Assembly (NCBI GenBank): GCA_044228685.1
Contig: JBGAUL010000005.1
Location: 62,001 to 126,000, forward strand
Source of the DNA: JBBATK01 sp044228685
GTDB taxonomy: Bacteria; Bacteroidota; Ignavibacteria; Kapaibacteriales; NICIL-2
Reading direction: 5' to 3'
DNA length: 64,000 nt
Shown: positions 7,732 to 16,855 of the stretch, piece by piece
Position numbering within the stretch: the stretch's first letter is position 1
Layout: each line of letters starts with the position of its first letter
Notes under the pieces: model-generated
Databases searched by the model: none
What the model saw: the letters and a program-made list of their open reading frames with translations, nothing else
What the model was told of the DNA's origin: nothing
Position numbers and translations under genes: made by a program

Positions 7732-9807
7732 TTAGTCAGCGACTATTATGCTTCTACGGAGCGTATTACCTTGAATGTTGGTTTCTAGGATATACGCACC
7801 GGCACCAAGTGACCGTACATCAAGTCTCTCGCTCTGCGTCCATGCTACTACTTCTTGACCAAGTGTATTCAAGATTCTCGATGCATGCACTGCAGTTGTG
7901 CCATTGAGTTTGTCAGTACAATTCACATGCAACACCGTCCTAGCTGGTTGAGGATAGGCTTCGACAGTTGCGTTGACGGAGGGAGATTCACCGACATCAA
8001 CTGTGCGCGTACCGGTTTTGATGAGGTGCATATTGTAATAGTCAGACCATTGTGTTGTGCTGTCCGTTAGCTGTGCACGCACATGAGCGTAGTAGCTTGT
8101 GTCTGACTTGAGCAACACCTGATATCTCGGCTCTGTCAAACCCGAAACGTCGACGATGAATGGTCCGGTCAGACTTTGATCAGGCGATGCAGCGATTTGC
8201 AAGCTGTACGAAAGCGCACCAGGTACTGCATCCCATTTATATGTCGTGTTGATCGGCACGTCATACTGTCCATTGGGTGGACTAACAATGCGTGGCGGCA
8301 TCTGTTGACCTTCAATCAACAACGTTGTATAAACCTGAAAACAGTTAAGACGATTCCAGCTGCTCGTGTCGCGTTCATTCATGGCGCGAACTCGAATGTC
8401 ATAATGATAGAAGTAACTTCGATCCAGCAGTGTCAGGCTCGTGCTCTCAAGCGTTGTATCGAGATATGGAAAATCGAAGTACCAATAATCCCAATTATTC
8501 TGGTTTTTAATAGAACGTTCGACAACCTGAAGTTGATAGTGCGTAGCACCAGCTATCGGCGTCCATTCAAAGTGTATTTCTTGCGGCTTCAAATAGCGTC
8601 TATCATAGACATCAGGCGATATGATTTGTGGACTCGCTAATGTCTTCTTTCCGTGATACACAATAATGGAATTGTCATTCGCAAGCATGACAGCATTGTC
8701 GGCATTAGGATAAACAGCTTCAATTAATCGACCGTTATAGCATTGCGGAACAGGAACTTGTTGACGTGACCACGTTGCACCACCATCGGATGTGACGAAA
8801 AAGCATTGTCCGGATCCATAGGCTATACCATGCAGCTTGTCTGCAAACACGACCTGACCTAGACGCTCCATCGATGTACTCTGTTCTTTCAGCAGTGTTT
8901 GGATACTTGAACTTGTATCCTTGGCATACTGGACGGTGTGTATGCCGGGCAGTGTGTAGCTATTTGCGAGCAGCTCTGTGTTTGAACCATAGGACTCGTA
9001 CAGTCCGCTAAAGAATGGAGCAAAGAATTTGGATTTCCAATTTGACCAGCTCTTCCCTCCGTCACTTGTTGCATACACTCGCATTGTTTTCAGCGCGTAG
9101 TTATAGCAGTTCATGACAATCTCATTCTTGCCAAAAACTTTCACCGGATCAGCCCACAAGAGAGTATCCGGTAAAGCGATCTTGATATATGTTTTCCATC
9201 CGTCGTCGGTGCGACAGAGTACACCTGGACGAAAGAACAGTTCTCGGTTAGAGTCATTACCGGTCATTGTCAAGAAAGCATATCCCGTCAATGAATCGCA
9301 CATAGCCACTGATGAAATGCGCGTGTTTGTATCGAACTCAAGTGTATTCCACGTTGCTCCGCGGTCAGTAGTACTTGCTAAAAATCCCTTGCGTGTCACA
9401 TCCCCGCCACCGGCTTTGTTGACATATTCTGTAATATGACCACCAATAGTCAAGCATTTCGGTGAAGCAGAATGTATCACTTGATAGGTGTATGCTTCCT
9501 TGCTATAGGCTGCGCTCCACGATTTATCGCGAACGATTGAAAACCAGTTAGCGCCACCGTCGGTGCTTGATAGAATTGTGTTGGAGCCTATCGACAGGTC
9601 ACGAAAGTAGATAGACATTCCATCGCAACTGGTCAATTGATCTATCGATCCAAATCGATCAAAACCACCATAAATACTCGACGAAGGATCGCGTGAAATC
9701 GTCCACTGGTCAGTCATCTGTGCCTGAAGAGTCGAAGTGCCACATACAAGACAAATGATGATGATATTCAATAACAATCTGCAGCTCTTCAAGCTTGTAT
9801 AACGCAT
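7732..9807 (-). CDS. Secreted BNR/YCF48-like beta-propeller protein with Fn3 and T9SS-like tail
   Basis: 691 aa. Signal peptide at residues 1-29 (MRYTSLKSCRLLLNIIIICL, ending TLQA). Residues 30-400 hold repeated Asp-box-like motifs: SSTDGGANWFS, STTDRGATWNT, YATSDGGKSWSNW and VTSDGGATWSR, giving a sialidase/Vps10-like propeller. Residues 400-605 contain two fibronectin-like modules (HFEWTPIAGATHYQLQV, TYKWDAVPGALSYSLQI). The last 80 residues are a T9SS-type sorting domain (VEAYPQPARTVLHVN, ILNTLGQEVVAW, VRSLGAGAYILET). Probably a surface or secreted protein; propellers with Asp boxes need not be enzymes. It is related in layout to the 908-aa protein at 21.2-24.0 kb. Confidence 0.85.
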   Translation of the reverse strand: MRYTSLKSCRLLLNIIIICLVCGTSTLQAQMTDQWTISRDPSSSIYGGFDRFGSIDQLTSCDGMSIYFRDLSIGSNTILSSTDGGANWFSIVRDKSWSAAYSKEAYTYQVIHSASPKCLTIGGHITEYVNKAGGGDVTRKGFLASTTDRGATWNTLEFDTNTRISSVAMCDSLTGYAFLTMTGNDSNRELFFRPGVLCRTDDGWKTYIKIALPDTLLWADPVKVFGKNEIVMNCYNYALKTMRVYATSDGGKSWSNWKSKFFAPFFSGLYESYGSNTELLANSYTLPGIHTVQYAKDTSSSIQTLLKEQSTSMERLGQVVFADKLHGIAYGSGQCFFVTSDGGATWSRQQVPVPQCYNGRLIEAVYPNADNAVMLANDNSIIVYHGKKTLASPQIISPDVYDRRYLKPQEIHFEWTPIAGATHYQLQVVERSIKNQNNWDYWYFDFPYLDTTLESTSLTLLDRSYFYHYDIRVRAMNERDTSSWNRLNCFQVYTTLLIEGQQMPPRIVSPPNGQYDVPINTTYKWDAVPGALSYSLQIAASPDQSLTGPFIVDVSGLTEPRYQVLLKSDTSYYAHVRAQLTDSTTQWSDYYNMHLIKTGTRTVDVGESPSVNATVEAYPQPARTVLHVNCTDKLNGTTAVHASRILNTLGQEVVAWTQSERLDVRSLGAGAYILETNIQGNTLRRSIIVAD

Positions 9808-9966
9808 AACCTATTTATTGAGAATAAAGGTTTTAACCAACGATCTTTCTACGGTACCTCGAAAATATCAAACTCTATACCTTAGGCGTTTAAGTATAGT
9901 TTCCCTTTTATGAAGTCTGTAGAACAGTGCTCCACGTCCTCTTTGCACACTACACATTCAAACAAC

Positions 9967-10473
9967 TTAGCTCTTCTTCATGCTCTCAATTGCCATCCAT
10001 CCCGCATCAGTTACGCCCATGATTTCTGTAACCACGCCATGCACATCATAGGTATCGAAGAAGGCCATGTGGGCAATTGGATGATTGACTTCGCTGATGC
10101 GTTCATGACCCAAGGCGCTGATCTCAGCGCACACGCGCTCGAAGTCGGCAATAGGCAGACGAAAGGCCAAGTGCTGCGTTCCGCCTGTTGGACAGCGCTG
10201 CAAGTAATCATGGAACATACTTTGACCACCCAGAGGCTGAACGAGTTCGATAAACGTTCCGCCGTGAAAGGTCTGCGTCGTTAACCAATCAGCCTCAACA
10301 ATCTCACCGCGATAACTCATACCCAAATCTTGCGCACGCAGATGCGCGACTTCCGGAAATGACTTTATTCCAAGAGTCGCGCTGAGAAACTTGATTGCCC
10401 TATGAATATCAGGGACAACCCAACCAATTTGTGCGAATTCTAATGTAGAGAGCGTGTTGTTGATTTGATTCAT
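9967..10473 (-). CDS. VOC family protein (glyoxalase-like)
   Basis: About 168 aa with two VOC half-domains: FAQIGWVVPDIHRAIKFLSA at the start, FIELVQPLGGQSMFHDYL in the middle, and TQHLAFRLPIADFERVC followed by AFFDTYDVHGVVTEIMG at the end. The metal-ligand pattern is plausible: a His from GGTQHLAF and a Glu from FIELVQ or VVTEIMG. This suggests lyase, epimerase or dioxygenase activity of unknown substrate. The ATG at 10471-10473 is chosen; an in-frame GTG four codons earlier (10485) is the alternative. It lies 93 bp downstream of the DinB gene on the same strand. Confidence 0.85.
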   Translation of the reverse strand: MNQINNTLSTLEFAQIGWVVPDIHRAIKFLSATLGIKSFPEVAHLRAQDLGMSYRGEIVEADWLTTQTFHGGTFIELVQPLGGQSMFHDYLQRCPTGGTQHLAFRLPIADFERVCAEISALGHERISEVNHPIAHMAFFDTYDVHGVVTEIMGVTDAGWMAIESMKKS

Positions 10474-10580
10474 TTCGTGTTGCACTTGTTATGAAATTGA
10501 ATTCGTAGCGCTTGTTCAGAGTTTCTCTTATCGCGCCTGAATCTTTGATATATATGAGGCTATTTAATTGTGTCGATATT

Positions 10581-11006
10581 TCACACCGTATAGCGCTTAT
10601 TCCAACTCTCCGGAAAGCTGAGTTTGTTACCGTAGACTAAGCGAATCAGTTGACCATGATGCATCACTTCATGTTCGAGCAGTTCCATCATGCGTGACAC
10701 TTGAGATTCGTTAAGTGGAGTCTCGCGAACAAAGCTGACAACATCATGCGCGCTGCTTTCTAAGCTAGCCAATACTTTCGCTTTCACGGTACAATCTTGA
10801 AGCGAGCACGAGAAGCCCATCCATTGTCCTGCTTGTGCTGCTTTGAGCATACTCTCGCGCGCACCAATCATGCACCAGAGCTGCTCACCAATCGTGTTTG
10901 ATGGAAGATTGGGCAGATCTTGACGCAAGTACTCTTCGTCCAGTTTCTGAGCCAGATCGCGTGTTAGGGAGAATGCTCGTTCAAGATGAGAGAGAAGGGG
11001 CGTCAT
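10581..11006 (-). CDS. DinB-superfamily protein
   Basis: About 141 aa, the normal DinB length. The four-helix bundle begins MTPLLSHLERAFSLTRDLAQ. The conserved centre is TIGEQLWCMIGARESML, and the last metal site is ELLEHEVMHHGQLIRLVYG, where HEVMHHGQ supplies His ligands. DinB/YfiT proteins are metal-dependent, often thiol transferases or stress proteins; the reaction is unknown here. The ATG at 11004-11006 fits the family N-terminus; an ATG at 11048 would add 14 residues without family resemblance. Confidence 0.85.
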   Translation of the reverse strand: MTPLLSHLERAFSLTRDLAQKLDEEYLRQDLPNLPSNTIGEQLWCMIGARESMLKAAQAGQWMGFSCSLQDCTVKAKVLASLESSAHDVVSFVRETPLNESQVSRMMELLEHEVMHHGQLIRLVYGNKLSFPESWNKRYTV

Positions 11007-11708
11007 GGTCGTCCAATGTTTGATTGATTGTCGGGCGATGGACAACATACTTATTTATTCCACTTCAGGTGATCACTAATGTTGTCTGGCTTCTTAGTCT
11101 CTTTAGCACAAGTTCCAATTCACACCGGTATGTAGGCGAGTGTATTTCCGACGATCTGACACGCGGCACTTACGTAGTCATTTCTTCAATCGGAGCCGGT
11201 GAATCCTACTGTTGCTCCTACGTCTGTACTTGCAATTCTAGGTCGGTTACAAGGTGGATTCCCGTTCTTGTTTTTCCCAAGAAAAACAACTCAATAGATG
11301 TGGTTGTTTTATGTGATTGCTCATCACGTGAATTGATGAGGCACTTGAAACGTGGATGGGAAAGGTGCTTGCGGATCTAATACTCTAAAAAAACGAGCGG
11401 TAGAGCGCACGTGTTATTGAGTGTGATATCGCTAACGAACGGTGTCTTCGCATCGCTTGCGTGTTTCCTTATTCATAACATATGTACCCACTATCTTGGT
11501 TCCATACATTATGAGGCAACGTCTGTTCCCAGCTCGGAAGCACAGTTACATTGATTGTGAGGCATAGCGTCATCCTCTCCCACGCCCCTCCTCCACCATA
11601 ATCTATTCCCACTCTGCACTTATCTTGCCGCATTGCTCTCTACAGCGATCGCCTGAGGGCTACCGAAGGGGAATAGCGTTTCGACTCACACACACGATCT
11701 AAAGCGAC
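11007..11708. other. Intergenic region without recognised gene
   Basis: About 700 bp between divergent DinB and cyclase genes. A 118-codon frame on the plus strand (11024-11380) is Ser/Cys/Val-rich and overlaps the start of the DinB gene, so it is probably chance. No RNA gene, repeat or strong promoter was seen. Confidence 0.35.
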
Positions 11709-13481
11709 ATGACATCTACAGACATAGCAGCAAAGGCTGATGAGTTGCAAGAATTGGTGCAGGGTGCGCAGCACTATGTAGAAGCTGAGAAGATGGCGAG
11801 TGATTTGTTAGCCAGTCTGCCGGACGACGCCGACTGCAGCCTGCGGTGTCGCATTCTTTTGTCGCTTTGCCAATCTCTACTCCAACGCGGTGCTGCTCAC
11901 GAAGCAGTCGAAGCAACGCTCGAGGCGGTGCAATTGACATCGCAGTGCAACGACGATAGTTTGCATGCAAAAGCCTTGATGTTTGCCGGAACATTGTATG
12001 CTCGTTTGGGAGATTTCACGCAATCCGTCGAGTATTACCAACGAGCCCTAGAGATCAATATCAAGATTGAGAGTATTTACGGTCAGGCACGATGTTTGGC
12101 GAATCTTGGGGTCGTCTACTACACACTCGGCGATCTCAGTAAATCTCTCGAGTTGTATCAGCAATCACTGGAACTCGATGATCGCATTGAGAATCGAGTA
12201 GGTCAAGCAATAACCAATGGCAACATTGGAAACATTTATTTCACTCTGAGAAACAACTCGGAGGCGGAACAATTTCTTCGAGCAGCCCTTCAAGCCAATC
12301 AAACACTGGGCAACTATCGAGGAATGGCTGATAACCTTGGCAACCTTGGAAGTGTGGCAAAAGAGAAAGCTGAATACGCGCAGGCTATTGAGCTTTTTGA
12401 AGAAGCAAGTTCCGCCTTTGAGAAACTTGGTGATCAGAACGGACAAGTTGGGATTATCGCAAACATTGGCTCGGTGTACTTGATGCTAGGTGATTATTCG
12501 CGTGCACTCGAGAATTTCAGACAATCTCTTCATCTCAGTGAGCAGCTCGGAAACAACAACATTGCTGCTCAACAACTCGAGAACATTGCTAAGCTGTATA
12601 TGGATCCGGATTTCGAAGAGGCGGATGATGACTTGGCGGAGCAGTATTTGAATAAGGCAATTGTTTTACACGAACAATTCGGATCGAAACACACGCTTAT
12701 CTCGTCGCACTTTGCATTGGCAGCGTTGTACAAAGCTCATTCGCGGTGGGAGGAGTATTCGCAGCACTACGAGAAGGGTCATGAGCTTGAACACGAAGCC
12801 AGAATTGAAGAACTTGACAGACAAACACAACTACTCAACTATCGACGTCAACTTGAAGACGCCGAACGTGATCGTCAGGTCCGTTTAGCTCGCTTCCAAG
12901 AGCAAGAGAAAATCCTCCATAACATTCTACCAACGCACATTGCCGAGCGCATGGTGAGCGGTGAGACGACAATCGCGGATACCTACGACAACGTGACGGT
13001 ATTCTTTTGCGACATTGTTGATTTCACATCGCTATCGCAAAGCGTTTCAGCTTCCGATCTCGTCGCCTTCCTCAATTCCCTCTTCACTCGCTTCGACAAA
13101 CAGGCGCGTGTCCACGGCCTGGAGAAAATCAAGACCATTGGTGATTCCTACATGGCGGTATGTGGTGTTCCGAGCAACTACGATAACCATGCTGAGCGCG
13201 CAATGCTCTTTGCTCTTGATGTCTTGGATATTGTACGCGAGATAAGCGCAGTCAATGGTCATCCGCTACGCGTTCGAATCGGCCTCCACAGCGGCAGCGT
13301 CGTCGCCGGCGTTATTGGTGAATCCAAATACGCCTTCGACCTCTGGGGCGACGCGGTCAATCTTGCAAGTCGCATGGAAAGTCACGGCGAAGCAGATCGC
13401 ATTCACTGCACCGAAGCGGTTGTTAAGCTCTTGCAGTCATCGACGGAGCGATTTTCTGTTGAGGATTGGGGTTTTGTGTGA
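11709..13481 (+). CDS. TPR-class III adenylate cyclase, tail interrupted by in-frame UGA
   Basis: 590 aa, cytosolic. Residues 40-370 are six or more tetratricopeptide repeats (GQARCLANLGVVYYTLGDL, AITNGNIGNIYFTLRNN and similar). A coiled helix (EELDRQTQLLNYRRQLEDAE) leads to the cyclase domain at 415-590. Metal Asp435 (FFCDIVDFT) and Asp479 (IGDSYMA), purine-selecting Lys475 (KIKTIGD) and Asp544 (DLWGDAVN), and transition-state Asn551 and Arg555 (VNLASRM) are all present. This Lys/Asp pair is the ATP-specific type, so cAMP is the likely product. The frame ends at TGA 13479-13481 after GFV. The same frame then continues to 13547 with VKGKGELRTFFVG, the usual end of this family, so the last 21 residues are lost or need readthrough. 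Confidence 0.9.
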   Translation: MTSTDIAAKADELQELVQGAQHYVEAEKMASDLLASLPDDADCSLRCRILLSLCQSLLQRGAAHEAVEATLEAVQLTSQCNDDSLHAKALMFAGTLYARLGDFTQSVEYYQRALEINIKIESIYGQARCLANLGVVYYTLGDLSKSLELYQQSLELDDRIENRVGQAITNGNIGNIYFTLRNNSEAEQFLRAALQANQTLGNYRGMADNLGNLGSVAKEKAEYAQAIELFEEASSAFEKLGDQNGQVGIIANIGSVYLMLGDYSRALENFRQSLHLSEQLGNNNIAAQQLENIAKLYMDPDFEEADDDLAEQYLNKAIVLHEQFGSKHTLISSHFALAALYKAHSRWEEYSQHYEKGHELEHEARIEELDRQTQLLNYRRQLEDAERDRQVRLARFQEQEKILHNILPTHIAERMVSGETTIADTYDNVTVFFCDIVDFTSLSQSVSASDLVAFLNSLFTRFDKQARVHGLEKIKTIGDSYMAVCGVPSNYDNHAERAMLFALDVLDIVREISAVNGHPLRVRIGLHSGSVVAGVIGESKYAFDLWGDAVNLASRMESHGEADRIHCTEAVVKLLQSSTERFSVEDWGFV

Positions 13482-13748
13482 GTGAAGGGGAAGGGTGAGT
13501 TGAGGACGTTTTTTGTGGGGAGAGAATTGATCGATTCGAATTCCTGAGTCGGCTGGTGTGGAGTTGGATTCCTATGCAACAGTGCGAGGTTGCGATAATT
13601 ATATTTTGCGCGCTAAAGCAATTGTAGCTTCTGTTTGTATTGAATATCGGCGAAATTTGATCCAGTAATAGGCTCGATAATGATCCACTCAATCCGAGTC
13701 GAACTGACCTTTATCGTCATCTAACTATTGGTTTTGCCGAACCTTGGC

Positions 13749-13800
13749 TGGGTCATTTTGCGGCGGAATAGGTGGGTCAACTACGGTGGATTTTACAGTC
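13749..13800 (+). repeat. Left terminal inverted repeat (IS21-style)
   Basis: It pairs with 14817-14868 in inverse orientation with five mismatches over 52 bp. Two TGGGTCA boxes 25 bp apart are included. Confidence 0.75.
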
Positions 13801-13907
13801 TACAACTCAACCGGGCGGTTTCGATTCTCGATACTGTTTCACTGTGGCGGATTGGACCTGTACCCAACTGGGTGCCATTTTTAACACACTTGATTCCCTG
13901 AAGACCC
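13801..13907 (+). pseudogene. 3' end of an ISL3 transposase copy with terminal repeat
   Basis: The plus strand reads RFRFSILFHCGGLDLYPTG then CHF-stop, the characteristic C-terminus of ISL3-family transposases. It is followed by GATTCCCTGAAGACCC, the inward-to-outward terminal repeat also seen at 24419 (inverted) and 21112-21127. Only the tail remains; everything upstream is replaced by the left repeat of the IS21-style element. Confidence 0.7.
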
Positions 13908-14087
13908 ACGAAGGAAAGTAATAACAGAAGATTGATCTGACATGCCGTGTATATCCAAACACATACATTTGTTCCACCATCTTTTATCGTCATAAAACCA
14001 TAGGCTTCACCAGCATACAGGTGGGTCAGTTTGTCAAGGAATTGATGGGTAACTATTGGTGTAATTTCCATTAAACAGCGTAAATAC

Positions 14088-14726
14088 ATGGTACTAAATG
14101 ACGATTGCAAAAGCAGCTATAGTCATGTAAATCGAATAGTGCGAAGCAGCGCCAATCGCTGTCTCAAGATTTGCCTAATTGTCACTTCGGTTTCTATGTG
14201 CTTTGCAAATGGAAGTAAGCCACTCGGATTTGTAGTCGTAGCGTTGAATATGTATTCCGAGTCAAATGTGGCATATACCAATGCGCGCTTACTTGAGTGT
14301 AACACAATGTTGTCTTCGCTTGAATACTCTGTTACTCCCTCTGTAGATAGTCTATCGAGCGCTCAACTTGACAGAATATTAACAAAGATGAAGTCGGATA
14401 CTGGCACGCTTCCGACACCGCTGTATGGCAATGCTCGCATAGCTTTGATTCTCATTCGCGAACAGGCGAACAGCGACGATTCGCTGTTTATCGACCAGAG
14501 TGGATACATGTGGTATAAGGGTGAAGTGAGATATCCCAGTATTGAAATTATGAACATCGTTGAAAGGAGCATTCCTACCTCGCTCAGTACGCCATATAGA
14601 AAACTTTTTCAACGATGGAAAGCACATTATGCACAGCTGTCCAAGAAGAGAAAGCCTTATAAGCAAGGAATGCTCGAAGTCACGTCGGCGAAAATGGGAT
14701 ACAAAATGAGGAAAGACAAGAGATAA
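14088..14726 (+). CDS. Hypothetical passenger protein of the IS21-style element
   Basis: A 212-aa open frame lying wholly between the inverted repeats. The first 45 residues are uncertain, but CLKICLIVTSVSMCFANGSK could be a signal or membrane segment. The remainder is a mixed soluble sequence (SSAQLDRILTKMKSDTG, NARIALILIREQANSDDS, GYMWYKGEVRYPSIEIMNIV) ending in a Lys-rich tail. No family was recognised. Normal codon use and amino-acid composition argue for a real gene. The N-terminus could start later, e.g. at an internal Met. Interest comes from its position as cargo of a mobile cassette without transposase. Confidence 0.5.
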   Translation: MVLNDDCKSSYSHVNRIVRSSANRCLKICLIVTSVSMCFANGSKPLGFVVVALNMYSESNVAYTNARLLECNTMLSSLEYSVTPSVDSLSSAQLDRILTKMKSDTGTLPTPLYGNARIALILIREQANSDDSLFIDQSGYMWYKGEVRYPSIEIMNIVERSIPTSLSTPYRKLFQRWKAHYAQLSKKRKPYKQGMLEVTSAKMGYKMRKDKR

Positions 14727-14816
14727 CCGGATTCACACAAGAATAGTTCACTAAGCAGAAGTGAGCAAAGAAGCGGATTGCGGTAAACGCGTTACAAATT
14801 GCATACAATTTGTTGC

Positions 14817-14868
14817 GATTGTAAAATCCGCCGTACTTGCCCCACCTATTCCGCCGCAAATTGACCCA
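14817..14868 (-). repeat. Right terminal inverted repeat (IS21-style)
   Basis: The reverse complement of 13749-13800 at 47 of 52 positions. The outermost bases are TGACCCA. Confidence 0.75.
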
Positions 14869-14977
14869 CCTTAGACCTAGCGGAGACTATCAGTTTAGCT
14901 CGGTAATAAATGGTTGAACAAATGTATGAATTAGGGGTCTAAAATCATGTCGCTTAATCTTCCGTTTTCACCCGCTT

Positions 14978-15207
14978 TCAGAGTGTCTCACCCTTTAGTT
15001 CTAAGCGATGAGCTTGATGGATGTTTCTGTCCATAACGGCATCAACGACGATGTTTCATTGATGAGATCATGCCAATTGGAAGCGGGAACTTGCGAGCTA
15101 ATGATCTTGGAGTTCTTTCAGTGTCTATCTTCGATGATCTCCATGAGAGCTGCTCTTTGTAGACCGCTGAAATGTTGGCTGTCAATACGGCTCAAACTAA
15201 CTGACTC
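14978..15207 (-). pseudogene. istB: istB remnant (IS21 helper ATPase, C-terminal part)
   Basis: The minus strand encodes LQRAALMEIIEDRH, a stop, then KNSKIISSQVPASNWHDLI. After a frameshift it reads DAVMDRNIHQAHRLELKGET and a stop at 14978-14980. This is the conserved C-terminal block of IstB, the AAA+ transposition helper (LMEIIEDRH, SQVPxxxWH, DAxxDRxxxxAHRxxLxGE). At least one nonsense and one frameshift mutation are visible, and the N-terminal ATPase half and istA are absent. The remaining sequence to 15484 has IS21-like GGTGGGT and TGGGTCA boxes (15353, 15402) but no gene. Confidence 0.75.
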
Positions 15208-15484
15208 CTAACACTTCGGAATCGCTGTATTCATGATGAATTGTAAACTTTTCGAGAGGAATAAACGGGTTGGTAAGGGCGTTCTTCTCGGACTACTCTG
15301 TAACATCTATTATGCGGGGTCTTGACAGATGCTTTAAAATGACTCTAAATGGTGGGTTAATGTGACGCGGATCGGGGTGTCAATCTTTAGTGACATAGTG
15401 GGTCACGATGAGACGGCTTGAGTAGATCATTCGGCGCGGATTATCCACTATATTCGTTCGGCGTCGTAATATTCGGAGTTGAAC

Positions 15485-16216
15485 TTGACTATAAGCAATT
15501 GGCCTACTGCTTTCTTTCTTGACTTAGATGATACCATCATAAGTTACGACGTCAACACAGATGAATGCTGGCAACGCGTCATTGGTAGATTCGCTAAGCG
15601 ATACGGTGCATTAACTCAGGAGAAGGTGCAGGCGAGTATAGATAGGATTCGGAATTGGTATTGGAGTGATTCTGAGCGACACCGCTTGGGAAGAATGGAT
15701 TTACCTGCTGCTCGATTGAATATTGTTCAGTTAGCGTTAACAGAGTTGGAAGTGTCCGATGCAACTCTTGCACAGGACATGGTATTTGAATTCGGTAGGG
15801 TACGCGAGGAATTGACTCAAGTTTTTCCGCGCGCTATCGAAACGTTGCAATGGATACGAGATAGAACTAAATATCTTGCGCTAATAACAAATGGTAAGGC
15901 TTCAGAGCAACGGCACAAGATCGATCGATTCAAGTTGGCTCATTACTTTAACCTCATTATGATTGAGGGAGAGTTTGGGGTCGGAAAGCCGGATGAAAGA
16001 GTGTACGAACACGCGTTGAGACATTTCAACGTCAAAGCGCAAGAAACTTTAATGATCGGTGATAACCTCGAGTGGGATGTGGCGGCACCGCAACGATTAG
16101 GAATGCAAGGAATATGGGTGGATGTGCGATCAACTGGATTGTCCGCCAATTCGACTGTACGACCTGACGGCATCATTAGCACGCTGAGCGGCATCGTTGA
16201 CCTACTTGCTAAATAG
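15485..16216 (+). CDS. HAD-superfamily hydrolase (HAD-IA phosphatase)
   Basis: About 243 aa with all four HAD motifs. Motif I is FFLDLDDTI (nucleophile Asp and general acid Asp), motif II LALITNGK, motif III Lys in FGVGKPDERVYEHAL, and motif IV LMIGDNLEWDVAAPQRLGM. An alpha-helical cap of type C1 lies between motifs I and II (residues 25-100). This layout is that of phosphoglycolate phosphatase- or YjjG-like nucleotidases; the substrate is not determined. No ATG is available. TTG at 15485 lies 6 nt after GGAG and is preferred; TTG at 15479 is the alternative. The gene sits between IS debris and the island boundary. Confidence 0.87.
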   Translation: MTISNWPTAFFLDLDDTIISYDVNTDECWQRVIGRFAKRYGALTQEKVQASIDRIRNWYWSDSERHRLGRMDLPAARLNIVQLALTELEVSDATLAQDMVFEFGRVREELTQVFPRAIETLQWIRDRTKYLALITNGKASEQRHKIDRFKLAHYFNLIMIEGEFGVGKPDERVYEHALRHFNVKAQETLMIGDNLEWDVAAPQRLGMQGIWVDVRSTGLSANSTVRPDGIISTLSGIVDLLAK

Positions 16217-16740
16217 AGCTAAAGGATAAAACAAAAACGTCTATAAGATTGTTGCCATCAGTAGTGACAGCTTAACTTAAGTGGTGACGCCGTTGAAAAT
16301 AATCACCTTCCGCCGATGAAAGTATCCAGTTAGCACTGGAGTAAAGAATGCCGTCTTCGCCGGACCAAATGTTGGCAGCTTACAGTTGATCGAGGGAGTT
16401 TGTGGTGTTAGGTTGTACCTGTAGATACGTCGCACTAACAAAGACACTCAGCAGCTCTAGAATCGACGTATTTGGAGCAGAATTGTGAGTTCTTCGAGCG
16501 GTGACCGTGCGTCACTCGTAGCGATTTTTGCAAACATAGATTAGAATGGATGTTTTTTAGCCATTCTACAGATGGATGTTAAGGTCGATCAGTTTGACTC
16601 ATATAGCGTGAGTCACTTTCGCGCGAATTAAGGTCTATTTGTTGTGGATTTTCTACCCTTATCGCACAACACTAATCGCACATCGCGAATCCGTATCACC
16701 ATTCCACACCCGAATTCAAATCCCCCTCATTCCCATTCCC
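16217..16740. other. Intergenic region with decayed repeat
   Basis: No gene is seen. Bases near 16460-16525 resemble 20779-20842 (shared GTGAGTTCTTCGAGCG and TCACTC/GTAGCGAT-like blocks), suggesting two copies of a decayed sequence of unknown nature. Confidence 0.4.
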
Positions 16741-16784
16741 CAGGGTTGCTCCCTGTGCTGGTATGAGGTGCCCTTTCAGGGCAT
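16741..16784 (+). repeat. Double-hairpin dispersed repeat
   Basis: CAGGG-TTGCT-CCCTG is followed after TGCTGGTATGAGGT by GCCCT-TTC-AGGGC-AT: two short perfect hairpins joined by a conserved-looking linker. Paired motifs of this kind recur in many copies in FCB and related genomes, so this is probably one copy of such a family. Only one copy was noticed in the window. Confidence 0.5.
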
Positions 16785-16813
16785 TTGTATGCGTGTCTTT
16801 TTGGTTTGAAATG

Positions 16814-16847
16814 AAAAAGCCGCAATCTTTTGAGAATTGCGGCTTTT
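16814..16847 (-). terminator. Strong intrinsic terminator
   Basis: AAAAGCCGCAAT...ATTGCGGCTTTT is a perfect 12-bp stem with a short loop. On the minus strand it ends in a T run directly after the tRNA 3' remnant at 16856-16879, so it is most likely the native terminator of that tRNA gene. It could also act on the plus strand. Confidence 0.8.
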
Positions 16848-16855
16848 AACATGTG

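Larger units (their letters stand above)
13749..14868. mobile_element. IS21-style non-autonomous element with 52-bp inverted repeats
   Basis: The 52 bases at 13749-13800 and the reverse complement of 14817-14868 agree at 47 positions. Both begin TGGGTCA(T/A)TTTGCGGCGG and contain a second internal TGGG(T/G)CA copy. Repeated TGGGTCA boxes and TG...CA ends are typical of IS21-family termini. The 1.12-kb interior lacks istA and istB. It holds a 212-codon gene and, just inside the left repeat, the 3' end of an ISL3 copy (13801-13907). Another TGGGTCAG box occurs at 14024. CCTT occurs outside both ends but is 3 bp from the left repeat, so the target duplication is uncertain. Confidence 0.7.

Noticed and set aside
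11024..11380. 118-codon plus frame
   Set aside because: It overlaps the DinB start, has no ribosome site and an odd Ser/Cys/Val-rich composition.
13793..14110. 105-codon minus frame in the IS21-style element
   Set aside because: It is antisense to the ISL3 tail and extends into the passenger gene start.
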